A stretch of DNA of 64,000 nucleotides from contig NZ_JAHXBG010000016.1 of NCBI RefSeq assembly GCF_020103725.1, forward strand, positions 179,497-243,496, given 5' to 3'. The position numbers were made by a program, and so were the translations under genes. Positions 37,407 to 45,736 of the stretch are shown here, in pieces (within the stretch, counting starts at the first letter, position 1; each line of letters starts with the position of its first letter). This DNA comes from Hyalangium gracile. GTDB lineage: Bacteria; Myxococcota; Myxococcia; Myxococcales; Myxococcaceae. Below the pieces are notes generated by a model that saw only the letters and a list, made by a program, of their open reading frames with translations, had not been told where the DNA came from and did not search any database.

Positions 37407-37667
37407 ATCCGTGCAGGTGCCGCGCTCCTCACGCTCCACCTCCTGCTCCCGCCACTCCGCGCGCATGGCGCGCAGGGCGGGCCCTCGTTCGCTCCACGCC
37501 CAGAACGTGCCGAGCACGGCGCTGTCCGGGACCTGCTCCGTGAACGCGACGCCTCGCTCCGTCTCGAGCGCCAGCGCTCCCGGACGTCCCTCCTGCTTCT
37601 TCTCCGCGGCTTCCGCGGTGCACGCGTTCATCAACGCGGCCAGCCCCCATATGAAGCGGTGACGCAT
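37293..37667 (-). CDS. Small lipoprotein overlapping the rtcR 3' end
   Basis: A 124-residue protein starting at ATG 37665-37667, right after GGAGGAGG, a strong ribosome site. The N-terminus MRHRFIWGLAALMNAC is a signal with a lipobox-like end (C16), so it is probably a lipoprotein. The rest is charged (RAMRAEWREQEVEREERG), with no family that I recognise. The last 114 bases lie opposite the end of rtcR; the coding overlap is unusually long for this gene-dense region, so the C-terminal part may be imprecise. Confidence 0.6.
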   Translation of the reverse strand: MRHRFIWGLAALMNACTAEAAEKKQEGRPGALALETERGVAFTEQVPDSAVLGTFWAWSERGPALRAMRAEWREQEVEREERGTCTDSGRLVRATLGDVIPAQPEAGEVLLQAIRVVGALLPSA

Positions 37668-37768
37668 GTTGCCTCCTCCGTCTTGCTCTCCAGAACAGTA
37701 CGAACGAGGATGTTCGCGGTGGGTAACCCGAACGTAACGAGCCCCGTTGCCCCACCCCATCGCACCGC

Positions 37769-38584
37769 ATGCGCCTCCTCTCCCTCCAGCCTGCACCCAT
37801 GCACGAGTGGTCCTATATGAACGCCGCCTCGCGCGGCGGCTCGGAGGTCGCAACGCTTCCGCTGCTGCGCGCCACCGTCGACGCCCTGCCCTCGGACATC
37901 GAGGCGCTGATCGCCTTGTCGGACCTCCAGGGGGTGGCACCTCACGCGCTGCACGACGGTGCCGCCACGCTCCTCGGCGAGGTGCTGGCGGATGAGCTGG
38001 CCCTGATGGGAGAGACGGGAGACCTCCCCCACCCGAGCCACACCGGGATCCTTCTCATGGGGGATCTGTTCTCGGATCCTGGCGCGAACGTGCGCGGAGC
38101 CTCGGGGGATGTGCGGAGCGTCTGGAATGCCTTCGCCGCGCAGTTCCGCTGGGTGGCGGGCGTGGCGGGCAACCACGACACCTTCGGAAGCTCTCGCGAG
38201 CGGGAGCGCTTCCGCCAGCAAGCAGGCATCCACCTGCTGGATGGAGAGGTGCGAGAGCTGGATGGCCTCGTGCTGGGCGGAGTGAGTGGCATCATCGGCC
38301 GGACCGACAAGCCCGGTCGCCGCGACGAAGCGGACCAGCTGGAGCACATCCGCGGAGTCCTGCGCCAGGAGCCCGAGCTCCTCCTGCTGCACGAGGGCCC
38401 GGACTTCCCCCTGGAAGAGCGCCGAGGCAACGCCGCCATCCGCGAGGCCGTCCGTGCAAGGACCGGCATGCTCGTCGTCTGCGGGCACTCCCACTGGGAG
38501 TCACCGCTCGCGACGTTCGAGGGCGGCGCCCAGGTGCTCAACGTGGATGCTCGTGCCGTCCTGCTGACACGCGCTCCGGCGTGA
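37769..38584 (+). CDS. Calcineurin-like metallophosphoesterase
   Basis: A 271-residue phosphoesterase. Metal-binding motifs are present in order: SDLQG near residue 50 (replacing the usual D-x-H), GDLFSDPG, GNHD (GVAGNHDTFGS) and the C-terminal GHSHW. The first motif lacks the His, so the metal site may differ from the standard one. The annotated ATG at 37769 may be too early, as the family domain begins at about residue 40; ATGs at 37799 and 37817 are alternatives. No signal peptide. Substrate unknown. Confidence 0.8.
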   Translation: MRLLSLQPAPMHEWSYMNAASRGGSEVATLPLLRATVDALPSDIEALIALSDLQGVAPHALHDGAATLLGEVLADELALMGETGDLPHPSHTGILLMGDLFSDPGANVRGASGDVRSVWNAFAAQFRWVAGVAGNHDTFGSSRERERFRQQAGIHLLDGEVRELDGLVLGGVSGIIGRTDKPGRRDEADQLEHIRGVLRQEPELLLLHEGPDFPLEERRGNAAIREAVRARTGMLVVCGHSHWESPLATFEGGAQVLNVDARAVLLTRAPA

Positions 38585-38823
38585 AGCCTCCACCGAGCGG
38601 GACGGTTCCTGCCGCTGGCCGCCGGTATGCGGCTCGGGCCCCGTTGCAAAACGCCACGCACCACGCCTGACACGCGGCGAATTGCTCCCCGCCGAGAGGA
38701 TCCGTGAGGCGCCCGCTCGAAGGAAGCGCGCTCCAACTCTGGCATCCGTGTTGCTCCACCATGAGGACATCCCTCCACGAGCCCGCACCGCGCCTCGTGG
38801 TTGCCTTCCTCGAGGAGCACTCC

Positions 38824-39687
38824 GTGAAAACCATCCTGGTGGTGACGGCTGATACCTCCGTCAAGGCAGCCGTGGCGTCGGCCTTCCGGATTCATTGCGA
38901 TGAGTTCTCGGTGCTCACGGTGACGGAAGCGCCCAAGGCCCTGAGCGTCATGGAGACACGCAAGGTGGATCTGCTGCTCACCGCGCAGTCCATCCCGGTG
39001 CTGGATGACTTCCAGCTCCTGGTGTACCTGCTGAACCGGCGCCCCCGAGTACCGGTGATGGTGATGAGCTCGCGCAGGAGGCGGGGGCGAGCCTCCTCCA
39101 AGGTGCCATCGGAGATTCCCTATCTCCCGCTGTCCCTGGAGGGCGACGAGCTCGTCTCCCGGATCCGGACGTGCCTGGAGGAGAGGGTGCGCGCTCAGCT
39201 TCCGAGCGTCACGCTCCCCAGCCTGCTCCAGGTCCTCCACCAGGAGCACGCCACGTGCAGGCTGCTGGTGTGCAGGGAGAACCAGCGAGGCAAGCTCTAT
39301 GTGCACTCGGGAGAGCTCGTCCATGCGCGATGCGGGAGGCTGGAGGGAGACAGGGCACTCCTCCAGATCCTGGGCTGGCAGTGGCCGCAGCTCCTCCTGC
39401 TCGGACAGCCACGAGACGTGCTCCAGAGCATCAGCGTGCGGACCAGCCAGCTGCTGGGGTTGTTCGCCTCCGACGGAGCCAGAGCCACTCCGGCGCAGTC
39501 CGCGCCCGCGCAGCGGAAGTCTCTCCCGCAGACGTACGAACCTCCACCGGGGCCCGACACCTTCGAGAGCGCGCGGCAGACTCGGCCCTGGACCGACCAT
39601 GCGAACCGCCGTCTGAACTGGTGGGACAGGAAGCCCGGCACCCGGTGGATGTGGTGGGCAGTGCCCGACAAGACCCAGAGTGAGTGA
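38824..39687 (+). CDS. Pseudo-receiver plus DUF4388 regulator
   Basis: A 287-residue protein starting at GTG 38824, behind GAGGAG. The N-terminal domain (about 1-120) folds like a receiver (KTILVVTADTSVKAAVASAF) but lacks the phospho-Asp: the site reads LLLTAQSIPVLDD, with Ala at the Asp position, and no conserved Lys is seen. A DUF4388 domain follows (about 125-210; LLQVLHQEHATCRLLVCRENQRGKLYVHSGELVHARCG). It ends in a Trp-rich, basic tail. It should not be regulated by phosphorylation, so it may bind a partner. Convergent with the kinase gene at 39703. Confidence 0.75.
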   Translation: MKTILVVTADTSVKAAVASAFRIHCDEFSVLTVTEAPKALSVMETRKVDLLLTAQSIPVLDDFQLLVYLLNRRPRVPVMVMSSRRRRGRASSKVPSEIPYLPLSLEGDELVSRIRTCLEERVRAQLPSVTLPSLLQVLHQEHATCRLLVCRENQRGKLYVHSGELVHARCGRLEGDRALLQILGWQWPQLLLLGQPRDVLQSISVRTSQLLGLFASDGARATPAQSAPAQRKSLPQTYEPPPGPDTFESARQTRPWTDHANRRLNWWDRKPGTRWMWWAVPDKTQSE

Positions 39688-39706
39688 GGCCCGCTTCGAG
39701 GCTCAC
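39684..39706. terminator. Bulged hairpin spanning both convergent stops
   Basis: GTGAGGCC (39684-39691) pairs with GGCTCAC (39700-39706) with one bulged G. It contains both stop codons (39685-39687 and, minus, 39703-39705). No T-tract. Confidence 0.45.
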
Positions 39707-41307
39707 GCGCCCGTCGCGGCGGCCATCACGGTCTGCGTCCTGGGCAGCTCCACCTCGAACCGGGCGCCTCCCAGCTCCGCCTTCCCCGCCGTGACGCGCC
39801 CGCCGTGCCGCTCCACGATTCCGCGAGCGATGGCCAGCCCCAGCCCCGTGCCCGGTCTCGGTCCTTCGCGCTTGCGCCCCGTGACGAAGGGCTGGAACAG
39901 GCGCGGCAACAGCTCCGGCGGAATCCCCGGCCCGTTGTCCTCCACCACCACGCGCACCCGCTCTGCTTCCTGGGTGCACATCACTCGCAGCCTCGGCGCC
40001 GGAACGTCCCTCAGCGCCAGCAGCGCGTTCTCGAACAGCACCACCAGCACCTGCGAGAGCTGCGCCTGATCCGCCTCCAGCTCCAGCATCTCTCCGTCCG
40101 GCTGCTCGAACGCCGTCTCGGGCGCCAGTGCCCCCAGGCCCTGCCGGGCCGTCGAGTACGCCAGCGCCACCGTCGCGCGCAGATCCACCCGCCGCAGCTC
40201 CAGCGGTCTCGGCCTGCCGTAGCGCAGCAGCTCGTCCACGAAGTGGCTTGCCCGGTCGATCTGTTCCCGCATCGCCGAGAGCGCCTCTGGATCCGCCCCC
40301 TTGCGCTCCAGCAGCTTCAGGTGCGCCGCGAGCACTCCCAGCGGGTTGCGCACCTCATGGGCCACCGCCGACGTGAACTGTCCCAGCTCCGCCAACCGAG
40401 CCGACTGGTCGGCGCGCTCCTCCTGCTTCACCAGCTCCTCGGCCAGCTCGCTCGCCGCCGCCCTGCCCTTCAGCAGCCGCCGCCCCAGCCACTCCTGGAA
40501 CCCCTGCCGCACCGGCTCGAACGCCAGCGCCGCCAGCGCCAGCAGGAAGAACGCGCCCACCCGGTACTCCACCAGGAACGGCTGCCCGCTGCCGGCCATC
40601 AGCGTCAGCACCCCGAACAGGAAGCCCGCCGACAGCACCGCCGCCAGCGCCGAGTACAACAGGCTTCGCTCCAGCAGCCGGCGATCGCTCTCCGCCTGGT
40701 GCCCGCCAATCACCTGCGCCAGCACCAGCAGCCCGCCCAGCACCAGGTACATGCCGAACGGCAGCGCGTATCCGCTCGAGAGCAGCATCGCGTTGGAGAC
40801 GCCGCCGGAGTACGTCATCACCCCGGCGATGCCCACCCCGCGCAGCAGCGGACGCCGCTCGGCCGGCGCCACCCGGTACGCGCGCAGCAGATGGACGAGC
40901 GGCACCGTCGCCGCCACCACCGCCAGCACCATCGCCGGCCAGAACAGCGGCCCCCGCGTCATCGCCAGTGGGCCATAGAGGACGTTGGGCTCCACCGCTC
41001 CCAGCACCGTCAGCCCCAGCGCCACGAGATAGGCGAACACCACCAGCCGGTACGAGCGCTGGCCCGTGACGTTGTAGGCCGCGTGCAGGAACCCCGCGGC
41101 CGTGAAGGTGCCGATCGACACGAGACGCTCTCCCAACCACATCGTCCGTGGCATGCACAGCATCAGCAGCGTGCCGCTCCACGCCGCCACCGTCAGACAG
41201 TAGAAGGCCAGCCCTCGCGCGTTCCGGGCACGGAGCGTGGCGGTGAAGCACAGCAGCAAGGCCACCGAGACGACGGGCACCAGGCTGTAGGCGAAGAGAG
41301 GCCCCAT
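39703..41307 (-). CDS. Membrane histidine kinase
   Basis: A 534-residue kinase. The first ~220 residues have about seven hydrophobic segments (FAYSLVPVVSVALLL..., AYLVALGLTVLG, MVLAVVAATVPLV...), then a further hydrophobic pair, and a coiled linker. HisKA has the phospho-His in SAVAHEVRNPLG; HATPase has the DNGPGIPPE and GTGLGLAIARG boxes. This is the NtrB-like group. It is the last gene of an operon of membrane proteins (41337-43387), with 29 bp to the coiled-coil gene. No response regulator lies next to it, so its partner is elsewhere. Confidence 0.88.
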   Translation of the reverse strand: MGPLFAYSLVPVVSVALLLCFTATLRARNARGLAFYCLTVAAWSGTLLMLCMPRTMWLGERLVSIGTFTAAGFLHAAYNVTGQRSYRLVVFAYLVALGLTVLGAVEPNVLYGPLAMTRGPLFWPAMVLAVVAATVPLVHLLRAYRVAPAERRPLLRGVGIAGVMTYSGGVSNAMLLSSGYALPFGMYLVLGGLLVLAQVIGGHQAESDRRLLERSLLYSALAAVLSAGFLFGVLTLMAGSGQPFLVEYRVGAFFLLALAALAFEPVRQGFQEWLGRRLLKGRAAASELAEELVKQEERADQSARLAELGQFTSAVAHEVRNPLGVLAAHLKLLERKGADPEALSAMREQIDRASHFVDELLRYGRPRPLELRRVDLRATVALAYSTARQGLGALAPETAFEQPDGEMLELEADQAQLSQVLVVLFENALLALRDVPAPRLRVMCTQEAERVRVVVEDNGPGIPPELLPRLFQPFVTGRKREGPRPGTGLGLAIARGIVERHGGRVTAGKAELGGARFEVELPRTQTVMAAATGA

Positions 41308-41336
41308 CCCGCGGACTTTGACAGAACCCGAGCCGC

Positions 41337-41990
41337 TCAGCCCGCCGCGAGCAGCCCTTCGGTCACTTCCTCCACGCTCGAGGCCACCGACTGGAGCAGC
41401 TCCACCAGCTCCGCGTCCGGCCTCCCCGCGAACTTGAGCAGTTGCAGCCGCGAGCCCATCTCCTCCAGCTGCAGCACCACCCGCTCCAGGTCCGCCGACG
41501 TCCGCTCGCGCATCGCCCCCAGCCGCTCCATGTTCTTCAGCCGGGCCTGCACGCTCTGCACCCGCGCGTCCTCCGGCGGCAGCCCGCGCCTGGACAGCGC
41601 CTCGAGCTGCCGGGACGCCGCGGCCCTGTCGAACTCGGGCGTCGCCAGCAGCGCGTCCATCTCCGCCACCCGCGCCTCCATCTTCCCCACTGCCTCCACC
41701 AGCCCGCGCAGCCGCGCCACCTCGGGCCGCAGCACGTCCGCCGCGAGCCCCTCCACCTGCCCCACCGCCGCCAGCAGCCGGGACTGCGCCGCTCGGGCGG
41801 GCTGAGCCACCGGCGCCGCCGGCCGCGCGGGCGCGAGCAGGAACGGCGCGAACACCGGCCAGAAGAAGACGCCGGCCACGAAGGTGACGACTCGCACGCC
41901 CGCGCCCTTGCCCTCGGCGCGCAGCACGAGCGCCACCGCCACCACACCGCCCAGCAACAGATACAGGATGCAGGTCTCCACGACGCCCAT
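41337..41990 (-). CDS. Membrane-anchored coiled-coil protein
   Basis: A 217-residue protein with two hydrophobic stretches at the N-terminus (CILYLLLGGVVAVALVL, VVTFVAGVFFWPVFAPFLL) and a Pro/Ala linker. The rest is a helical coiled coil rich in Leu, Glu and Arg (LRGLVEAVGKMEARVAEMDALLA...ERTSADLERVVLQLEEMGSRL). I recognise no family. It lies between the multipass gene at 42047 and the kinase gene, in the same direction, so it may link the two. Confidence 0.65.
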   Translation of the reverse strand: MGVVETCILYLLLGGVVAVALVLRAEGKGAGVRVVTFVAGVFFWPVFAPFLLAPARPAAPVAQPARAAQSRLLAAVGQVEGLAADVLRPEVARLRGLVEAVGKMEARVAEMDALLATPEFDRAAASRQLEALSRRGLPPEDARVQSVQARLKNMERLGAMRERTSADLERVVLQLEEMGSRLQLLKFAGRPDAELVELLQSVASSVEEVTEGLLAAG

Positions 41991-42046
41991 GGGCGTGCCC
42001 TCCTCGTTCTCGTCAGGGATTCAGCGACTGAAACCGGAGCAGTGGC

Positions 42047-42766
42047 TCACAGCCGGGCGCCGAGCACCTCGCCCAGCCGGTACAGGGCCACCGGCGCCAC
42101 CACGCTGTAGACAGCGCCCCAGCACAGCACCAGCCGCTTCACGAACTGGCCCCGGCGCTTGTGGCTGACGGGCAGGTGCTCGGCCATGTCGCGGAAGCCG
42201 CGGTAGACGGCGCGGATGCCCAGCAGCCCCACCACGAAGGGCAGGCCCAGGCCCGCGAGCAGCGCGGTGCCCGGCGCGTCGAACACACCCACCACCGTCC
42301 CCAGCAGCCACGCCGCGTAGAACGGGAGCACTCCCAGCAGCAGCACGGACGTGGTCGCCTGCGCCCGAAGCGCCTGGGCCGTCACCAGCCGGAACGAGGC
42401 GTCCAGCCCCGACAGCTGCGTGTAGAAGTAGAAGGACGGCAGGCAGATGCACAGCGCCCCGAGCAGCGAGCCGATCAGCGCCAGCGGCATCCACACCACC
42501 GGGTGCCCCGCCTGGTACCAGGCCAGCGAAGGGCTCGGCGAGAACATCGAGGCGGCCAGACCCAGCACGCCCCCGTGGATGACGAGCCCCAGCACGGAGA
42601 GCGCCAGGAGCTTCTGGATCACCTCGGGCAGGCCCGCCTCGTCCCGCAGCAGGCGGTGGAGGCGCGCCTCGCCGCGCAGGATGAGATCGAACATCCCGGG
42701 CATGGGCCCCGGCACGGGCTCGGGAGTCGGCAGCGAAAGGGAATCGAGCGTCGAAGCAGCGTCCAT
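42047..42766 (-). CDS. Multipass membrane protein (YIP1-like)
   Basis: A 239-residue protein; the ATG at 42764-42766 follows GGAGG six bases upstream, and a TTG twelve bases earlier is less likely. It has five or so hydrophobic segments (LLALSVLGLVIHGGVLGLAASMF, ALIGSLLGALCICLPSFYFY, VLLLGVLPFYAAWLLG and more). The pattern is that of bacterial YIP1/Yip-type proteins, which recur in pairs in myxobacteria. The gene overlaps the spacing of its paralog-like neighbour at 42779 by 12 bp only. Function unknown. Confidence 0.6.
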   Translation of the reverse strand: MDAASTLDSLSLPTPEPVPGPMPGMFDLILRGEARLHRLLRDEAGLPEVIQKLLALSVLGLVIHGGVLGLAASMFSPSPSLAWYQAGHPVVWMPLALIGSLLGALCICLPSFYFYTQLSGLDASFRLVTAQALRAQATTSVLLLGVLPFYAAWLLGTVVGVFDAPGTALLAGLGLPFVVGLLGIRAVYRGFRDMAEHLPVSHKRRGQFVKRLVLCWGAVYSVVAPVALYRLGEVLGARL

Positions 42767-42778
42767 GATGGCCTCCAA

Positions 42779-43387
42779 TCAGGCGTCGAAGCGGAAGAGG
42801 GAGAACAGCCACATCAGCTCCGCGCCGATGACCTTCACCAGGACCAGCCAGAGCGCGGCGTAGGCGCGGCTGTGCCCGGGCTCCAGCGCCTTCATGGTCC
42901 GCAGGAAGACGTCCACCATGCACACCCCCACGCCCGCGAACACGATGAGGTTCACCGCCACGCGCACGAAGCCGTAGGGCAGCGCCAGCCCGAAGAACCA
43001 GGTGATGGGGATGCTCGCCAGCAGCGCCAGGGATCCGAAGCTGATGGTCGTGAGTGCCGCCAGCAGCGTGGTGGACGCATCCAGCTTCGAGCCCAGCGCC
43101 GAGTTCAGGATGTAGAGCGCCGGCAGCGCCAGCGTCCACGCCAGCCCCGCCGCCAGTGGGGCCTTCACCATCCCTTCCAGCATCCCGCCCCAGCCCTCGT
43201 GCAGCCTCATCACCAGGCCATAGGCCGCGATGCCCAGCGCCGCGTTGGCCAGCAGCACCGGGAAGATGATGGGCCGCGGGCCAGGCGCCAGCCCCCGGTC
43301 CCTCCAGCGCAGGGTGAACTCCTCGGGTCGGCGCAGCGCCACTCCCACCTCGTGGAGGGCGATGCGCAGCTCACTCGTCAGGCTCAT
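42779..43387 (-). CDS. Multipass membrane protein, paired with 42047
   Basis: A 202-residue membrane protein starting at ATG 43385-43387 behind GGAGGAGGAAC. It has several helices (PVLLANAALGIAAYGLVM, AAGLAWTLALPALYIL, LTTISFGSLALLASIPITWFFGLAL) and a WLVLVKVIGAELMWLFSLF end. Both this and its downstream neighbour have a similar length and layout, so they may form a heteromeric membrane complex. First gene of the four-gene operon that ends in the histidine kinase at 39703. Confidence 0.6.
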   Translation of the reverse strand: MSLTSELRIALHEVGVALRRPEEFTLRWRDRGLAPGPRPIIFPVLLANAALGIAAYGLVMRLHEGWGGMLEGMVKAPLAAGLAWTLALPALYILNSALGSKLDASTTLLAALTTISFGSLALLASIPITWFFGLALPYGFVRVAVNLIVFAGVGVCMVDVFLRTMKALEPGHSRAYAALWLVLVKVIGAELMWLFSLFRFDA

Positions 43388-43633
43388 GGGTGTTCCTCCT
43401 CCGCCCACCCACTGAGCACTCGCTGTGCCAGCGCTCCGCACCCGTCTTCTCGCGGGGTTGGCCACCCCACCGTCACCGGCGTTGACGGTCGCTGACGCCG
43501 CGCTTGACGCCTGGCCGCCCTGCCGCCGAGAGCCCTGCCCCGCACCTACACCGCAGTCCTGGTTCACATCCGCGCGCCGTGGCATACGCTGCGCGCCTTC
43601 GGGGCGGCCTGTCCCGAACCTTCAGGAGCTCAC

Positions 43634-44497
43634 GTGCAGTACTTCGTCATGGTCGCGGCGGGGGCCACCCTCTGGGGCTTCTGGCCGCTCTTCCTGCGCC
43701 CCGCGGGGCTCACCGGCGTCCAGAACGCCCTGCTCGCGCTGCTCACCATGGCCCTGCCCGCCCCGTTCCTGCTGAGCAGGAAGGCGCTCGCGGATCGCCG
43801 CGCCACCGTGGCCCTCGTCATCATGGGCGTGGCCGATGCCGCCAACGTGGCCCTCTTCTTCGCCGCCGTGAACCGCGGGCCCGTCGCCGTCGCCGTGCTC
43901 ACCCACTACCTGGCCCCGCTGCTGGTCGCTCTCGCCGCGCCGTGGGTCGCTCGGGAGCCACGCTCGCCCCGGGCACTCGTTGGGGCTCCACTGACTCTGC
44001 TGGGGCTGGCCCTGCTCATCTGGAAGCCCGGCGCGGACTTCTCGGGAGGCACGGCGCTGCTGGGCGGCGCCAGCGCCATCTTCTTCGCCATCACCGTGTT
44101 CTGCGCCAAGGAGGCCGCGCGCGCCTGGTCTCCCCTGGGCGTCACCTCCGTGCACTCCGCCGTCTCCGTCGTGACGCTGCTGCTCTTCTTCGGCCGAGGC
44201 GCCCTGCCGCCGCTCGAGCCGTCGGCGCTCTGGGTCGTCGCTGGCGGCGTGCTGTGCGCCCTGTCCGGCAACATCCTCTTCAACACCGGGTTGCGGCGCA
44301 TCCCCACCTCCGCCACGGGCGCGCTCACCTATATGGAGCCGCTCACCGCCACCCTCGTCGGCTGGGGCGCATTCCACGAGGCACTCGGCCCCCTGGGCCT
44401 GCTCGGAGGCACCATCGTCCTGGCCCTCGGTGTCTGGGTTGCGACGGAGCCACGAGCCTCGGATTCGCCTTTACCATCAATTTCTGGTACTTCTTGA
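43634..44497 (+). CDS. EamA/RhaT-family transporter
   Basis: A 287-residue drug/metabolite exporter with about ten hydrophobic helices in two EamA halves. It starts at GTG 43634 behind CAGGAG. Typical family segments are YFVMVAAGATLWGFWPLFLR at the N-terminus, AVLTHYLAPLLVALAAPWV in the middle, and ALTYMEPLTATLVGWGAFHEALGP near the end, the paired domain motif. Substrate cannot be told from sequence. The 3' end falls into a low-GC stretch (44480-44560). Confidence 0.85.
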   Translation: MQYFVMVAAGATLWGFWPLFLRPAGLTGVQNALLALLTMALPAPFLLSRKALADRRATVALVIMGVADAANVALFFAAVNRGPVAVAVLTHYLAPLLVALAAPWVAREPRSPRALVGAPLTLLGLALLIWKPGADFSGGTALLGGASAIFFAITVFCAKEAARAWSPLGVTSVHSAVSVVTLLLFFGRGALPPLEPSALWVVAGGVLCALSGNILFNTGLRRIPTSATGALTYMEPLTATLVGWGAFHEALGPLGLLGGTIVLALGVWVATEPRASDSPLPSISGTS

Positions 44498-44567
44498 ATA
44501 GCGCAAATGCCTGTTTGCTACTATTAGAAGTCTTGTTCTAGGAGACCCTCTCTCAGCGCCGTGCCGT

Positions 44568-45125
44568 ATGGAACCCCCTTCCGACAGCCGCGACTACCGA
44601 GTCCTGTTCTTCTGCCCCGCTTCGACGGCGCGCCTGGAGCGCATCGACGCGCCCGTCCGGCGGCTGTTGTCTCGCATCCAGGCTCCTCCCGCGGAGCTGG
44701 CTCCCATCGATGAGGCGGGGACGCTGACGGAGGCCGGCTGGAAGGTCTTCATGGTGCGCTCGCTCACCGAGCGCTCCGCCGCCCACGCCCTGGCCGCGTA
44801 CGTCAGTGAGCTCACCTGCACGCTCGCCGCGGAGCTGGATGGAGAGGTGCTCGGGCTCTACATCGACGTGACGGGAGACTCGGCGCGCATCTGCCGCTGT
44901 GGCCCGGAGGATGGCCCGGAGACGTTCGCGGGCCGTCGCCCGGTAGCGCTGGGCCGCACCGCGGAGTGGCTCGAGGTGTCGCCCGCGGGCCTGTCGGCGC
45001 TCTTCCAGGTGGACATGCCGGACGACTACGAGCCGGACGCGGAGGATCGCTTCGTCGAGCAGAAGCTGCGCGAGGCCCGCGAGTTCATGGAGCAGTACCG
45101 GCGTACCAACAAGATCAGCACATGA
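44568..45125 (+). CDS. Conserved hypothetical protein coupled to DTW gene
   Basis: A 185-residue acidic cytoplasmic protein (DMPDDYEPDAEDRFVEQKLREAREF). The start RDYRVLFFCPAS looks like a Rossmann-type strand, but no family is recognised. Its stop overlaps the ATG of the DTW gene (45122-45125). Because of the coupling a role in tRNA modification or its control is plausible but unproven. Confidence 0.6.
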   Translation: MEPPSDSRDYRVLFFCPASTARLERIDAPVRRLLSRIQAPPAELAPIDEAGTLTEAGWKVFMVRSLTERSAAHALAAYVSELTCTLAAELDGEVLGLYIDVTGDSARICRCGPEDGPETFAGRRPVALGRTAEWLEVSPAGLSALFQVDMPDDYEPDAEDRFVEQKLREAREFMEQYRRTNKIST

Positions 45126-45715
45126 GGTCTCGCACCCCGGTGGACCTCGCGGGCCGCTGCCCGAGGTGCTACCTGCCCACGCGCCTGTGCCTGTGCGCGG
45201 AGGTGCCGCGCCTGGACACGCGCACCGAGTTCCTCGTCATCCGCCACAACAAGGAGAAGGAGAAGTCCACCAACACGGCGCGGATGGCGGCGCTCGCCCT
45301 GCCCCGCTGCCGGGTGCTCACGTATGGCGCTCCGGGCGAGCGCTTCGATGGCTCGGTGCTGGAGGAGCCGGACACGTGGATCCTCTTTCCGAACACGCAG
45401 CCGCCCGCTCCGGACGCTCCGCCGCCTCGACGGCTGATCGTGCTGGACGGGAGCTGGGGCCAGGCACGCAGGATGGTGCAGCGGCTCCCCGCGCTGCGCA
45501 GGCTGCCGGGGCTGTCGCTGCCGCCGCCGCCGCCGAATACCCGAAGGCTCCGCCGTCCGCCCAACCCCGAGGGCATGTCCACGCTGGAGGCCATGGCGGG
45601 CGCCGTGGCGCTCCTCGAGGGTGAGGAGCTGGCCCGGCAGCTCTACGCGCTGCACGAGCTGATGATCGATCGGGTGCTGGAGAGCCGGGGCCGGCTCGGG
45701 GGCATGTGGGAGTGA
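45122..45715 (+). CDS. DTW-domain tRNA-uridine aminocarboxypropyltransferase
   Basis: A 197-residue DTW-domain protein. Known relatives (TapT/TuaA, DTWD1/2) add an aminocarboxypropyl group to tRNA uridine (acp3U) from S-adenosylmethionine. The zinc-type Cys set is C13, C16, C23 and C25 (CPRCYLPTRLCLC). The name motif appears as DGSW (109-112), with Ser in place of Thr. RHNKEKEKSTNTAR and LEAMAGAVALLE are also typical. ATG overlaps the stop of the preceding gene. Confidence 0.85.
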   Translation: MRSRTPVDLAGRCPRCYLPTRLCLCAEVPRLDTRTEFLVIRHNKEKEKSTNTARMAALALPRCRVLTYGAPGERFDGSVLEEPDTWILFPNTQPPAPDAPPPRRLIVLDGSWGQARRMVQRLPALRRLPGLSLPPPPPNTRRLRRPPNPEGMSTLEAMAGAVALLEGEELARQLYALHELMIDRVLESRGRLGGMWE

Positions 45716-45736
45716 GCGCGGTGGAGGCGTGGAGGG

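Noticed and set aside
44500..44567. AT-rich stretch with GCAAA...TTTGC inverted repeat and possible promoter before the 44568 gene
   Set aside because: The -35/-10 spacing is 19 and the boxes are weak; not enough for a promoter call.
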